A DNA stretch of 64,000 bases from positions 10,619,519 to 10,683,518 of the forward strand of contig OZ020521.1 of the NCBI GenBank assembly GCA_963971425.1, given 5' to 3'. Both the position numbers and the translations under genes were made by a program. The number at the start of each line of letters is the position of its first letter. Within the stretch, counting starts at the first letter, position 1. The DNA is from Bryoerythrophyllum caledonicum (taxonomy: Eukaryota > Streptophyta > Bryopsida > Pottiales > Pottiaceae). Shown piece by piece: positions 1-10,145 of this stretch. The notes below the pieces were generated by a model. That model did no database searches and was not told the DNA's origin. It saw only the letters and a list, made by a program, of their open reading frames with translations.

Positions 1-331
1 ACACAAAGACCCCAGCATCAATAGAAACCCAGTCCTCGGAAGCCAACATACTGAATTAGAACCGATGCACCTCACAATATCCCCCATCAAAATGTATGTA
101 CCCAAAATGAAAGCAGAATCCACCTTCATAAACCCTAAAACTCCAACACAAACACCCCACCATCCCTCGTCAAATTGTCGCCATAACGCAACAAGAATGT
201 GCTCAAAATTAGTGCAGAAAAAAATACAAAAAAAAAAACACGCCCGATCAACAACAACAACCCAGGAGAGGTATTGAGATTGGAAGACTGATGAGACGGA
301 ATCTGACCCTTGCAAGGCAGGCAGGTGACAC

Positions 332-548
332 CGGAGGCCGGTAAGCCGATGCCCACTCCCACGAGCGTGACGCCCATGCTGAAGCCGACGCCGCAGCCCG
401 AGCCCACGAAGCCCACGACCTCGGGCCCGAAGCCCGGCCCCCACCCCACGCCGCAGCCCACGCCCACGCCGAAGCCCCAGAACGCGCCGTACGTCGGGTG
501 CACCGGGTTCCAGCGCTTGTACCCGCGGATCAAACCACCGATCGCCAT
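332..548 (-). CDS. AS8: Cadmium-induced protein AS8-like, first exon (partial)
   Basis: The frame opens with ATG at 548 and reads about 72 residues that match the small plant AS8 family: an N-terminal RWNPVHPTYGAFWG block, then glycine-rich blocks CGVGWGPGFGPE and SGCGVGFS, ending GIGLP. The repeated GxGxG segments look membrane-associated. The family is known from cadmium-responsive transcripts in Arabidopsis; its biochemical role is not established. Similarity fades just after GIGLP, where a GT donor lies at 330-331 (another is possible at 306-307), so the rest of the protein should be in exons at lower coordinates or outside the window. Reading on without splicing gives an unlikely tail. 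Third codon positions are GC-rich, unlike the AT-rich flanks. The family assignment is from memory of the sequence; the exon end is uncertain. Confidence 0.72.
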
Positions 549-608
549 CCCTCACAGGCCCACAAACAACACCTCATCCGACACATGCATCTACAGAAGA
601 AGCTCAAA

Positions 609-838
609 AAGCAGAGAAGGAATCATTGAGCTCACGCTTCACAGTTTTCTCTTCACAAATCCAACCTTCAACACATGATCGCATATTCACCTACAAATTC
701 AGCTTGAAAACCAGAAAAGGAATTCACATCGTCACAGCGCACACAGTTTTCTCCTCACAAATTCAACCTTCAACACATCACATATTCACCAACAGATTCA
801 AGCTTGAAAACCAGAAAGGGAATTCTCATCACCATAGC
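609..838. repeat. Tandem ~100-bp duplication upstream of the AS8-like gene
   Basis: Two adjacent units at 641-742 and 743-838 share the order ACAGTTTTCT, CACAAAT, CAACCTTCAACACAT, ATATTCACC, AGCTTGAAAACCAGAAA and GGAATTC. A weaker third copy of the unit's tail lies at 609-640. The array starts about 60 bp upstream of the ATG at 548, so it lies in the 5' UTR or proximal promoter. Confidence 0.8.
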
Positions 839-1055
839 TCCGTTCTTAAGATTTCACAACCTAATTCCAACCTAACCATGCAAATTGAGATTTAACACAT
901 CCAGGACCACGTTTGGGCCTCTCAGCCTCTAAAGGGTTAATTCTCTTCTTTGCAAATACAAATAATACGAACTCTGGTCCCCCAGATGGATGCCCAGAGT
1001 GTTAAATTTGAAGAGATGATGTGCGAAGGTTAAATGTGTTTTCTTCTTAGAGTTT

Positions 1056-1256
1056 TTAGGGGATATCATTTAATTCTGGGAAGGGTTGGATATTTTCAAT
1101 TTTTTGTTTATGTATAAGTATGGACATTGTGTGTTGGATAGCAATGGTATTGGTTTTAGTGAATGTCTTTCTAATTGGATTGATGGGGATATTGAATGTA
1201 TTTTCAAGACTTTTCATAGAGGAGATAAAGATTCTGCGAGGGATTGATCTCAACAT
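1056..1256 (-). mobile_element. LINE 3'-end fragment, same family as the 32.7-42.2 kb LINE
   Basis: The minus-strand frame ends with the same residues as the C-terminus of the large LINE ORF2: NTIAIQHTMSI and HKQK are shared with the protein end near 32,710-32,790. Nucleotide similarity covers about 190 bp. The fragment is 5'-truncated, the usual result of abortive reverse transcription. Confidence 0.75.
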
Positions 1257-1499
1257 TCAATACAACTTAGGATCAAGGAATGGACCACTTAGAGCCTCAA
1301 TTCAACTATGAATTTATATTTGTTATATTCTCAAATTCCCCTTAAATTATGATTGTTAAATTATTAATTTACTAGAGTTGTTAACTTTGGAGGCATAAGA
1401 TTTTGATGATGTCTGCATTTAAGTGAAAGCAACATACACTCTGATACCCATAATTGGTCGACGCACATATACCAGTAAAGGTCATTTATGGGATTTTAC

Positions 1500-1775
1500 G
1501 GATTTGCCTAAATACCCCGGTCGAGCGTTGCATCAAGCCTCAGGCTTGGAAGGGTAGGGAGGGTAGGGACAAAACTAGCCCCTATTTTTATGTTGGAGGG
1601 GGGCCCTATTTGATCTAAATGGGGCCCACCGAGGGTAATTTGGGGTTGCAGGCCCCAATTTTGTAAAAAAAACCCAAAAAACCCTCTAGAACCCTCAATC
1701 GAGCAGGGCCAAAAAAATGGTCCCACCCAAGCCTGGCGCCCGACCCATGCTCGACCAGGGTGAATAAGGAGATCC
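1500..1775. mobile_element. MITE family A, copy 1 (MULE-like)
   Basis: The ends form an imperfect inverted repeat of about 50 bp: left GGATTTGCCTAAATACCCCG, right end (reversed) GGATCTCCTTATTCACCCTG. Nine-base flanks GGATTTTAC (1491-1499) and GGACTTGAC (1776-1784) agree at 7 of 9 positions, as expected for an old 9-bp target duplication of the Mutator-like superfamily. It is internally related to copies at 23.9 kb and 55.1 kb. There is no coding sequence. Confidence 0.7.
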
Positions 1776-1784
1776 GGACTTGAC

Positions 1785-2740
1785 CTCCATGTTTTGGAAC
1801 CTCATCACCTTTTCTGGCCCTGACATGCTGAGCCTCATCGCATGTAAGTGTGGAAGTCTGTTAATATGTTTGGCAGCAAAACTGCAGAATATTTTCCCAT
1901 CACCGCCCTTCGTTTTACCATCCCTCCCAAAATTCATCCAACGACTTAGTTATTACACCCAAGAAATTACTGTTCGTGTTTGGTTCATTTCCTAGGTTTT
2001 TGTGCTTTTCTTTCATGTGGAAAAGAGGGGCTTAGGATACTTATCTTTCAAGTGGCCAAGAGGGGTGACATTTTGAAGAACGTGCACATGCTAATAAACC
2101 CCTTAAAACTCAAGTGTACTTACGGGGTCTAAAAATGTATACTTTGACCACAATTATCTTTCAATCTGTAATGTCAAACTTCATAAAATTTTCATGACAT
2201 CATCTCTTATAAGTTCAAAATAAGATCCTACAATTACATTTTCAATAAGTTCATCTTTGTAGTTTCTAATCAACCAAATAGAGATTCCTCTAAAATGGCT
2301 TGGACTTGTAGAGGTTAACTTGATGTTGCAAGGACATAACAAGGACAGAACCTTACATATTCTTACAAGGACACAACCTTTCCAAAAAAGTTCAAAAAGG
2401 GAGAAAGAAGCAATGAACAAAACTCAAAGATAAACACAAAAAACCAATTAGAATAGAAATGGAATAAATTGCATATGGAGTTCCAAATTCATACTAAAAA
2501 CCCGAAAAGAATAAACAGCTGCAAGTCTCCTCCTTAAACCCTGCAAGAAAAACAGGTAAGAGAAAAAGACAAGAGAAATAGAGTTCTAAATTCAATAGAA
2601 CTATTGCATATGTTGGCTGGTGAGATAATTCTGAGGCATTGGCCGGGTAAACAAGGCGAGGGGGTGGGGGAAATTGCAGCTGGAAAAAAAGGAGAAAACT
2701 GCTGGCGGCGGAAACCGTAACTCGACCATGTGCGAGTTCG
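1785..2740. other. No gene seen
   Basis: AT-rich sequence between two MITEs. The short open frames have no recognisable protein similarity and no splice-consistent extension. Confidence 0.5.
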
Positions 2741-3018
2741 GCCAGGGAGAATTGACCCCCTCGCTCGTCCTTACCCGAGGTGGGCTCCGTCTTAATTGCA
2801 TGGGGTCGTTTTCTGGCCCTCTTTTTTTGAGGGGTCCAGAGGCTTTTTTTGGAATTTTTTTTGACAAATTTGGGGCCTATGTCCATTGTTTTTCACAGAG
2901 CACCCTCCCTTGCTATATATAGGGCCCCATCCAAAAACAAAAATATGGGCCAGGTTTGGCCCCCCCACCTTGTGGCCCACATGGGTAAGGACGAGCGAAG
3001 GGGTCAATTCTCCCTGGC
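2741..3018. mobile_element. MITE family B, copy 1
   Basis: A 36-bp terminal inverted repeat with one mismatch lies at 2741-2776 and 2983-3018 (outer bases GCCAGGGAGAATTGACCCC). The interior shares GGCCCT, GGTCCAGAGGCTTTTTTTGG and a TTTGGGGCCTA segment with the copy at 55.9 kb, and more distantly with family A. No clean target duplication was found. Overlapping open frames here are only the element read in several frames. Confidence 0.85.
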
Positions 3019-3756
3019 CATACGGGTTCGGGGGCTCCGTCAGGTGGGGCCCACCACCTGACGGCATCGCCGGAAACCATCGCGTGCGGATGCATGTGCG
3101 TGCATCAAATGTTAAGCACACTCATTGAGTTAAATTTTGCAATATGCATAGCACTTATAATTCCGTCATCTGCTGGAGTAGCTAGTCCTTCAAGACCAAT
3201 GTTCTTTCTTCTGTAGCTGGTTCAATAGAGTTGCTGTGTAACCATCTGAGTGCTCCCATTGTCATTGTAATGAATCATAGCTGTCGTGGAGATGTAGCAG
3301 CATTAGAACCTGGAACTTGCGTATATGACTACTCCTGTATGAAGATGTACATTCATTATTCGCCAATTTCATGGTTGCCAGAATGAGATTTTTGAGTCTT
3401 CCAAACACGTCTAGCGAGGGCTTCCCAAACTAGCAGAGTTACCGGAACAACAGTGAACGACTCCATCTGTCAAGTTTGGAGCCGCTTCTTGTTGCATGAA
3501 GTGTCGAACATTCGCGTGGTGAGAGACGTTAAATTTCTCATGGCCAACATGATCAGAGGCAAGAGAGAAGGCACTGCTATCTCCTTCAGCGTGGCCTGTA
3601 CAGTGAGCTATCGCACGAGATTCTTGATGACGTCTTGACTTGGATTCCGGGATGGAGGTTGCGGCGACGAGAACGCCTCTCGAGTAACTCAGATAAAAGA
3701 TGCCGACCTGATGAACGCTTTGTCGGTTTGACTGCGGCAAGTCTTGTCGTCTGGCT
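3019..3756. other. Possible decayed coding sequence, not recognised
   Basis: From about 3411 the base composition becomes more balanced and gene-like and leads into the open frame at 3757-3969. I recognise no domain and see several breaks in every frame. It may be the 5' part of the host gene that the CACTA element interrupts. Confidence 0.25.
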
Positions 3757-3989
3757 ATGGAGTACAGTTTCTGGAGAACCGAAGTGAAAGATTCCACGGC
3801 CGCGTGGACGCTGAAGATGTCTCGCACCTTACATACATCGGGACCTTACATACATCGGGAAATGTGTTCTATGCAGGAGATGCTTGCGCTCTTCCCGACG
3901 GACAACGCGCTCTTTGAGAAGCTGGTGCTGACGCGCGAGTGCCGTGGGTCGGATCATTCGTGTGGGAAGCACTAGTGCAAAACAGTGTT

Positions 3990-4200
3990 CAAACACTACT
4001 ACAAACACTATCCCAATAGTGTTTCAACCAGTCTCAAGCATTTTCATGGGCTGGTTGAAACACTATGAAAATAGTGTTTGAAATAGTGTTTCAAAGGTAG
4101 TGTTTCAACCATGTTGAAACACTACTATGTTGAAACACTATAGCTGCGACAGTGTTCCAACATCTTCACATTTGTAGATGTAGCTGCGATAGTGTTTCAA
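3990..4200. repeat. CACTA left subterminal repeats
   Basis: At least seven copies of a GTTGAAACACTA-like 12-mer in direct and inverted orientation, matching those at 8335-8455. In this superfamily such units bind the transposase. Confidence 0.8.
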
Positions 4201-4708
4201 CATCTCCAATTCGTAGATATTGGACACCACGGAAGAATCTCTATTTCAGTGGATTACAGTATCTAAAATCTGGAGATTCCAATGTCTCAAATCCCTAGAT
4301 TTTAGTATTTCGGACCCGTAGATTCCACAGACGAAATTCGTAAATCTCACTTGTCAAAACATAGATTATAGACCTGCAAACCGTAGATATTCAAGCATTC
4401 AATCTGTAGATATTCAAGCATTCAATCCATAGATTCAAAACATTTGAGAAGTGGAATTCGAACGATTGATCCATAGATTTCACAGTTATAATTTACATAT
4501 TACGAACTTGTGATCCATAGATTACCTTCTCCATCCAAATACCCGTAGATTTTCTAAAATCTATTAATATGCCTTGTTCTTCCAGCATCCCGAGGGAGTT
4601 CTACATGCTAAATTCCGTAGTATTCCTGCAGTAGAAAAAACTTCATGTGAGATTCAAAGTCTACTGAATGTGAGATTGTAACCACGAGGATGCGATCGGT
4701 GAGCTTAC

Positions 4709-5586
4709 ACGAGCCACGAGGCTTCCAAGTCGAAACTCGGGGTAGCTTCCATTGAAGTAGTTGCAATATCTGCGAGATAACAGCCACAAATCAACACCTT
4801 CCAAGTAAAACCTCAAAACGACGCCAAATTCGATACAAGTACTTACAAGCTCATATTGGCTTTCGTTGCCTTGAGCAACGGAGGCGTCGCTATCAGATTA
4901 GGAAGCGAGTCTTGAAGCGAGTTCCTCGACAAGTCCCTGCGGACAGCAATCACATGAGCACGTATACAAACAATCATATCAATGTAACGATTCATGATCA
5001 GAACTTACAATAGCTCAATGGGGATATTCACCACCCAATCCGGAAAGGAGCCAGAAAGAGTATTTTGACCCAAATGCCTGCGCACTGACCATGAACACGC
5101 GACGTCAAACTCCCACGTATTCGATAGGGTTTTGAACAAGCTTATATTTCGAAATGCGAGTAATGTGCTTACAACTGCTTTAAGGATGTCATCGCCTGCC
5201 AACTTGATGGAATGTATCCCGTGAGGTCGTTATTGTATATCAGCCTGCATCGCATTGCAGAGAGTGAGAAAAGCTGGAGCAAAATCATTTAAAAACATGG
5301 TCGACTCGGAAGCTTAATTATATCGAACTTACAGTCTACTTATGTTCCTCATGTTTCCCCACGATGAAGGGAGCCCACCCCAAAGCGTGATCGAATGCAT
5401 ATTCCTGCAAATGATAAATCAACATGAACCTTAGCCAAATGCTCCTGTTCAAATCATAACGTGATCGCAGTTTACAGCTTCACGGAATGGGTCTCTACGA
5501 AAGGATTCACGTACAAGTATTGCAGGTTCACCAGACTGCCGAACTCAGGTGGAATTGGCGATTTATATTGACTGCCCCACAAAGTC
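4709..5586 (-). pseudogene. Captured LRR-receptor gene fragment, six exons inside the CACTA element
   Basis: Minus-strand exons at 5515-5586, 5333-5404, 5173-5244 (72 nt each), 5009-5077 (69 nt), 4847-4936 (90 nt) and 4709-4769. All are bounded by AG and GT sites (GTACGT, GTAAGT, GTAAGC) and joined in the same phase (break after the second base of a Leu codon). One LRR per 72-nt exon is typical of plant LRR receptor genes. Visible repeat cores include IPPEFGSLVNLQYL, GGLPSSWGNMRNI, LTGYIPSSWQAMTSLKQL and LSGSFPDWVV. The spliced frame of about 145 codons has no stop. No signal peptide, transmembrane segment or kinase is present, so it is a fragment of an ectodomain carried as cargo. A putative upstream exon near 5830-5880 does not keep the frame. 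Confidence 0.85.
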
Positions 5587-7140
5587 CTGCAAGCATTAAT
5601 GACGAACAGGCGTCGGTCAAAACTCTAAAGACGGCCAACTGATTATGTTTCAGACTGCTCTAAATTCCAAGTACAGCTGCAGCGTCATTTACAACTGAAA
5701 TCGCTCCACATGCATCATGTTTCCACTACATGAGCACATGCAGGCCGCTTCACCACTCGAGGATCTGATGGTCATTCTGCATCACAGCACAAGCCTATGA
5801 TTAAGGAGATCACTTACTGGGGACGGGATCTCTACTCCATCACAACATATCTTGAGTATTCGTCCCATTCACCTGCAACCGGTGCTTCGTATCCTGCGCA
5901 CATGCCGACTTAAAAGATCAGCCAGCTTAGCCAAGTGAATCACAAAGTTTGAAGCATGAGAACCTGCATGGTATTGACTCTAGTAGCCAGTCATAAGCTC
6001 TGGCTTGAGTGGATAGAATGTCGTGACAGTCAACTAACAAACGCATATATCGTAAGAATCTGTTAAGAAATAGCTGCCAGATTGTAGAAGCTCCTTGTTA
6101 TAAGCACACAAGAAGGCGGAAGATGGTCGTCAGTCAGCCACACTACAAAGATTCTCGAGAAAGAAGCCTCTCAACCTTGTATAGACCATCAACAGCATCA
6201 CGCCTCCACGCTAATCACATCATCGCCAATTCCTCTGCCTTGTCGATATCACTAGCCTCAGTATAACCCACTCGGATTCTCGTCACACTGGACTGTACAA
6301 CCATTTCATACACCGCAGAAAACCTAATTTCCATCAAAAAGCATCAACACTAACTGAATCACGAATTTCCCTCGCTCAGTCCACATCTCCCAGAGCCGAC
6401 TACACTTCAAGTCCTGTCCACACCAATTTGCAGTTAACTATTTGCCCCAGAAACCACACTTTCTTCATTTCCGTAACGCCAAACATTACCGTTAAAAGAA
6501 GATCACCACCACGACTCACGAAAACCGTAATAAACTGCAAACAACCTAAAACCATGCTCCCAAAACCCTGAAACCTGGATGCTACAACCACTCGCCTCAA
6601 CCTCAAAAACCCACCATGAGAAACAGGACAGTCACACCAGATGCTCGAATTCCAATCCCCCCAAACACAAACCGGGCAAAATTGACGAAGTGAACCACCG
6701 AACTCAACAAATTCGACCCATTAAACCATCCAAACCCTCCCGAATTCCACACTAACATAAACAACATACGCAAGTCCCACAAAGGAAAAAACCCACCACC
6801 GCCACGAGTGAAAAAAAAGACGCCAACACATAACCAACAAACAAAGCTCAAAATCCAGCAACAGAGCACCCACACGAAAGCCCAAGGTCACAACCTCCCA
6901 AACCAGACCACCCCAAAAAAAACCCACTTGAGAGAAACATCCCCCAACCCATGTGAAACGGAAAATCCTTAAACCCCACCGAATGAAAATACACACCTGA
7001 CCCAATCGTGCAAACTCCTCCCACAGCTCGTGAGGTCCGAGAGCGAGGCAAGCTCCAGATGGGAAGAGTCTGAAGGTCCTTCTCCTTGGCAGCAACCCAC
7101 TGACTCCCTCCTTGGTCTGCAATTCACTAAGTTACTCTCC

Positions 7141-7149
7141 CCAACTCTC

Positions 7150-7184
<35 letters not shown>

Positions 7185-7188
7185 TGTC
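7141..7188. repeat. (CT)n microsatellite
   Basis: About 48 bp of nearly pure CT dinucleotides. Read on the minus strand it is a GA tract upstream of the possible captured leader. Confidence 0.9.
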
Positions 7189-7909
7189 TTTGTTACTAGG
7201 CCTATACATAATTCATTCAGAATTCATACAAAAAGCACTTTCTATAAAGCCAGGACTTGGACGCTATGAACCCTAGAACTCTATTTCCAACTCTAGTCCA
7301 TATGATTCCTTAAGCCGTTCCTCCATGGACAATGCCACATGCTACTTAAATTTAGCAACAAATAATTCAATAGTGCTCATTTGCTACCGGTCAGGACTTA
7401 ATTGCTCATGTAGAGCAAACTATGCAAGGACATTACTCGTCTGCACTACTACATAGAAGATTCATGCAGAAGAAAAACACTTGAATCAGAAATTCTTTCC
7501 CTTTTTCTCTTTTGATATCCCAGATGGCCATTCAAAATCGAAAGCAACATCCATGCCAGTCCTGCTGCAACTGCCGTATGACTTTAGATCTCTTATTCAT
7601 GTATTTGTCGAAATTATCTTGGCAGTTTGGGGTTAAAACATAGTCTTCTGATTAATTGTATAAATACTACTAAGGTTGTAAAACACGGTACTCTATAATA
7701 CCGCCTATGAACAAGTGCGATTTTTTCCTATGTTGTGGATAAACAAAATTCTTGAGAACCTAGGGAACATGGAAGGTTGAGTTTTATCTTGGATTGAGAA
7801 CAAACTACTACAACTGCAAATGAACAACCACTTTTCAAAACAACCCAATGATGTGACGATTAACGAAACTAATACACTACCTTCAAACAACACAAACTGT
7901 ATCTTAGAG

Positions 7910-7984
7910 AACATTTTTTTTTTGTTTTTTATTTTTTATTTTTTATTTTTTATTTTTTATTTTTATAAATATTTTTTTATAAAT
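7910..7984. repeat. (TTTTTTA)n low-complexity tract
   Basis: Tandem T-rich 7-mers inside the CACTA element; no coding meaning. Confidence 0.9.
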
Positions 7985-8334
7985 TTATTGAATTTGGTTT
8001 TGTATAGTGTCCAGATAATATTCACGAATGACATAAGCAAATGAATGATAATGGGTGACCTGATCCACGTAATCTTCATAATCAAGTTTGCAAAGCAATA
8101 GTGAAAAAAAGGCACGGGAGATTAAAGTTTGCCAGGTTCCCAAACCGTCTCGGCGGAATTGGATGGTCAATCATCGAGGAGGTTCCCGAGACGTTCCCTA
8201 GAAGTTTTCATTAACATTTTCCTAAACTTGAATAAATGTTCATTTCGTGATATGTACTTGGTGTAACAATCTTTGGCCTGCGATGATATAAAAAAACAAT
8301 ATCTAAGAATACTTGATTGGATTAAAACACTATC

Positions 8335-8455
8335 CTAGGTTGAAACACTAACTGAGGTTGTGATAGTGTTTCAACCGAGTTGAAACACTATCTCTCAATC
8401 TTCATGGTTGAAACACTATCCCAAACCACAATAGTGTTTCAACATAGTGATTCAA
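8335..8455. repeat. CACTA right subterminal repeats
   Basis: About six GTTGAAACACTA-like units in both orientations, mirroring the left end. Confidence 0.8.
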
Positions 8456-8986
8456 CACTGTTTTGCACTAGTGAAGTGCCGGGAAGACATAGCCGATCTG
8501 GTAACGCCCAACGTCACCGCGCTCGAGCGGCTAAATGCGGGTGCGTATTGCATTTCTTCCAGAGATTCATCTCCAGCCGCGGACGCCCAAGCGGTGGCGG
8601 GGCCCTGCGATGCAACCGATCGCTGAAGGAATCTGAGTATCGCTGCACACTAGAGGAGCTCCACGAGCTTGAGCGAGTTTTCGTACCAGGTCCGGGTCAC
8701 GAAAGCAACACCTCTCTCTCTACGCTCAAAGTTCACCTCGCCGGGAGTTGCCCTCCAATGGTCGATTGCGTAGTCACCCTGGCGCAATTGAACGGGGCGA
8801 CGGTCGCCGCGTCGAAGGAGGTGATTGTCTACGCTGAGGACAACCCAAGCCGGTTCCCGTGATGCTCATGAGCTCTGATGATTCGCAGCCACATCCGGAC
8901 AATGGTTGTATGACTCTTTCGGGACTCCGAATGCGTACTCTGTGTTTGCACGGGACCTGGCCAATGGATGAACTTGTGCGGGTGTT

Positions 8987-10074
8987 TGTTGATTATTCAA
9001 AATCCTAGGGTTATCATCGTACAATACACACATTCATTGTGATAGACTTAGATCTAGATCTTACATTGTGTACTTAACCCCTAACGTACCGTGACAGTTT
9101 TACACCAAAAACACTTCAAACTAAATGGATTCTAGTGCAACGAATAAAGAAGGAAATAAAAACTTTGACTTTTAGTTCTGACCGTAGGATCTCAATAAAG
9201 GCTTATTAAGTAATACATGTTCAAAATTTCATAAACTTTGACCGCAAGGATTGAAAGATTATAGTGTTTGAAGTCAAGCAAATGGTCATTTTCTTCCCTG
9301 CATTTAGTGGATCAGCAGACTTTGACTTCAGTTTGTGTCAAAAAATTTCACTACAAAAGGTCTAAATCTATTACCATCTTGTTAAGCATGATGTTAGCTC
9401 CTTACACACCAATTTTTAGAGGTAGAGACCGGGTGTAGCATATTCAAAACAAGTGTGCAAGGAGTGGAGGCTCGAAATTTGTTAATTCACACTTTAATTT
9501 TTTTTGAACTTAATATGTTTTTGATTGATAATCCGAATGGTTGATAAGAAGGTTTACAGTACATATTGTTGTGGAAAAAATAAAAAGTGAAAAATATGAA
9601 GATCTCTAGGTTGTATGTGGAAAAGAAGAAGTTTTTTTGGTACCTTGCCCGACAATGAGTGACAATGTGTGAAAATGTTTGACTTGGGTTGGTATGCTAT
9701 TTTTCACTAAAGACAAAAACTTTTTTTTGACAACATGAAGGGAAATGATATTACTTGCGAGTACTGAAAATCTCACTTTGAATAGAGTGTCCTATCAAAA
9801 GTTTTTGGAGGTGCCCGAGGTGCCCGCCCTCCCCATTTAAAATTCAAAACCCTATAACTTTTTCATCAAATGTCCAATTTATGAAAAAATTGTTTTCCCG
9901 CTAAGGTCTTGGTAATGTCTTTCTATAGTGAAAATTTCAAAGAAGAATGTTGGAAATTGACACCATAGGAACCTGACCGAACTTTCAAAAAGCCCATTTT
10001 TGACACTTGGTCCTTTAGGGGTTAAGGGCTTCGCCTTCCTGCATACAACATCTTCTCTATTGCACAATCTATCA
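8987..10074 (+). repeat. Copia 5' LTR, split by the TTAA element
   Basis: LTR sequence lies at 8987-9077 and 10026-10074; the inserted element and its duplicated TTAA lie between. The two parts add up to the 140 bp of the 3' LTR. Confidence 0.92.
9078..10021. mobile_element. TTAA-type (piggyBac-like) non-autonomous element, copy 1
   Basis: 944 bp inserted into the Copia 5' LTR, flanked by TTAA at 9074-9077 and 10022-10025, while the 3' LTR has a single TTAA at 14006-14009. The ends are CCCCTAA and its inverse TTAGGGG. A TTAA duplication with CCC...GGG ends is the piggyBac hallmark. No transposase frame. A second copy in inverse orientation lies at 55,890-57,245 and a fragment near 54.5 kb. 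Confidence 0.85.
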
Positions 10075-10145
10075 TGGTATCAAAGCGCAGGTTCTGGCTC
10101 TTACCTAGTGTGTAATTAGATCTAGATCTGTAGTACACATCTGGC

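Larger units (their letters stand above)
5887..8330. other. CACTA interior without supported coding sequence
   Basis: No LRR exon is visible above 5.6 kb. On the minus strand about 7.2-6.4 kb has a GA-rich start, a GC-balanced stretch and a candidate donor followed by a T-rich, intron-like tract, which could be the captured gene's 5' leader. The outer 7.3-8.3 kb is AT-rich. Confidence 0.4.
3970..8473. mobile_element. CACTA (EnSpm/CMC) non-autonomous transposon, 4.5 kb
   Basis: Both ends are exact. The left end begins CACTAGTGCAAAACAGTGTT and the right end is its inverted repeat. A 3-bp target duplication AAG lies at 3967-3969 and 8474-8476. A CACTA terminus with a 3-bp duplication is diagnostic of this superfamily. 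Subterminal GTTGAAACACTA units in both orientations fill the outer 150-250 bp at each side. No transposase frame was found, so the element would need one supplied in trans. The interior holds captured host gene sequence, including six LRR exons (4709-5586) and a region resembling a GA-rich leader and promoter (about 6.4-7.2 kb). Confidence 0.92.
3757..8628 (+). pseudogene. Unrecognised host open frame interrupted by the CACTA element
   Basis: The frame 3757-3969 runs into the CACTA element at the AAG target site. On the far side, from the duplicated AAG at 8474, the same reading phase continues open to a TGA near 8627: residues ...DHSCGK are followed by CREDIADLVTPNVTALERL. The insertion therefore seems to have split a single open frame. 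A second open frame in another phase (8500-8862, ending ...VYAEDNPSRFP) may be a further exon or a shifted continuation. I do not recognise the protein. It is either a dead host gene or one that now contains the element in an intron. Confidence 0.35.

Noticed and set aside
2494-3128. Overlapping open frames on both strands
   Set aside because: Generated by the inverted repeats of the family B MITE.
3411-3827. 138-residue minus-strand frame
   Set aside because: No domain; likely antisense of the possible host coding region.
5815-5885. Seventh LRR-gene exon inside the CACTA element
   Set aside because: It has acceptor and donor but the phase needed to join the next exon gives a stop.
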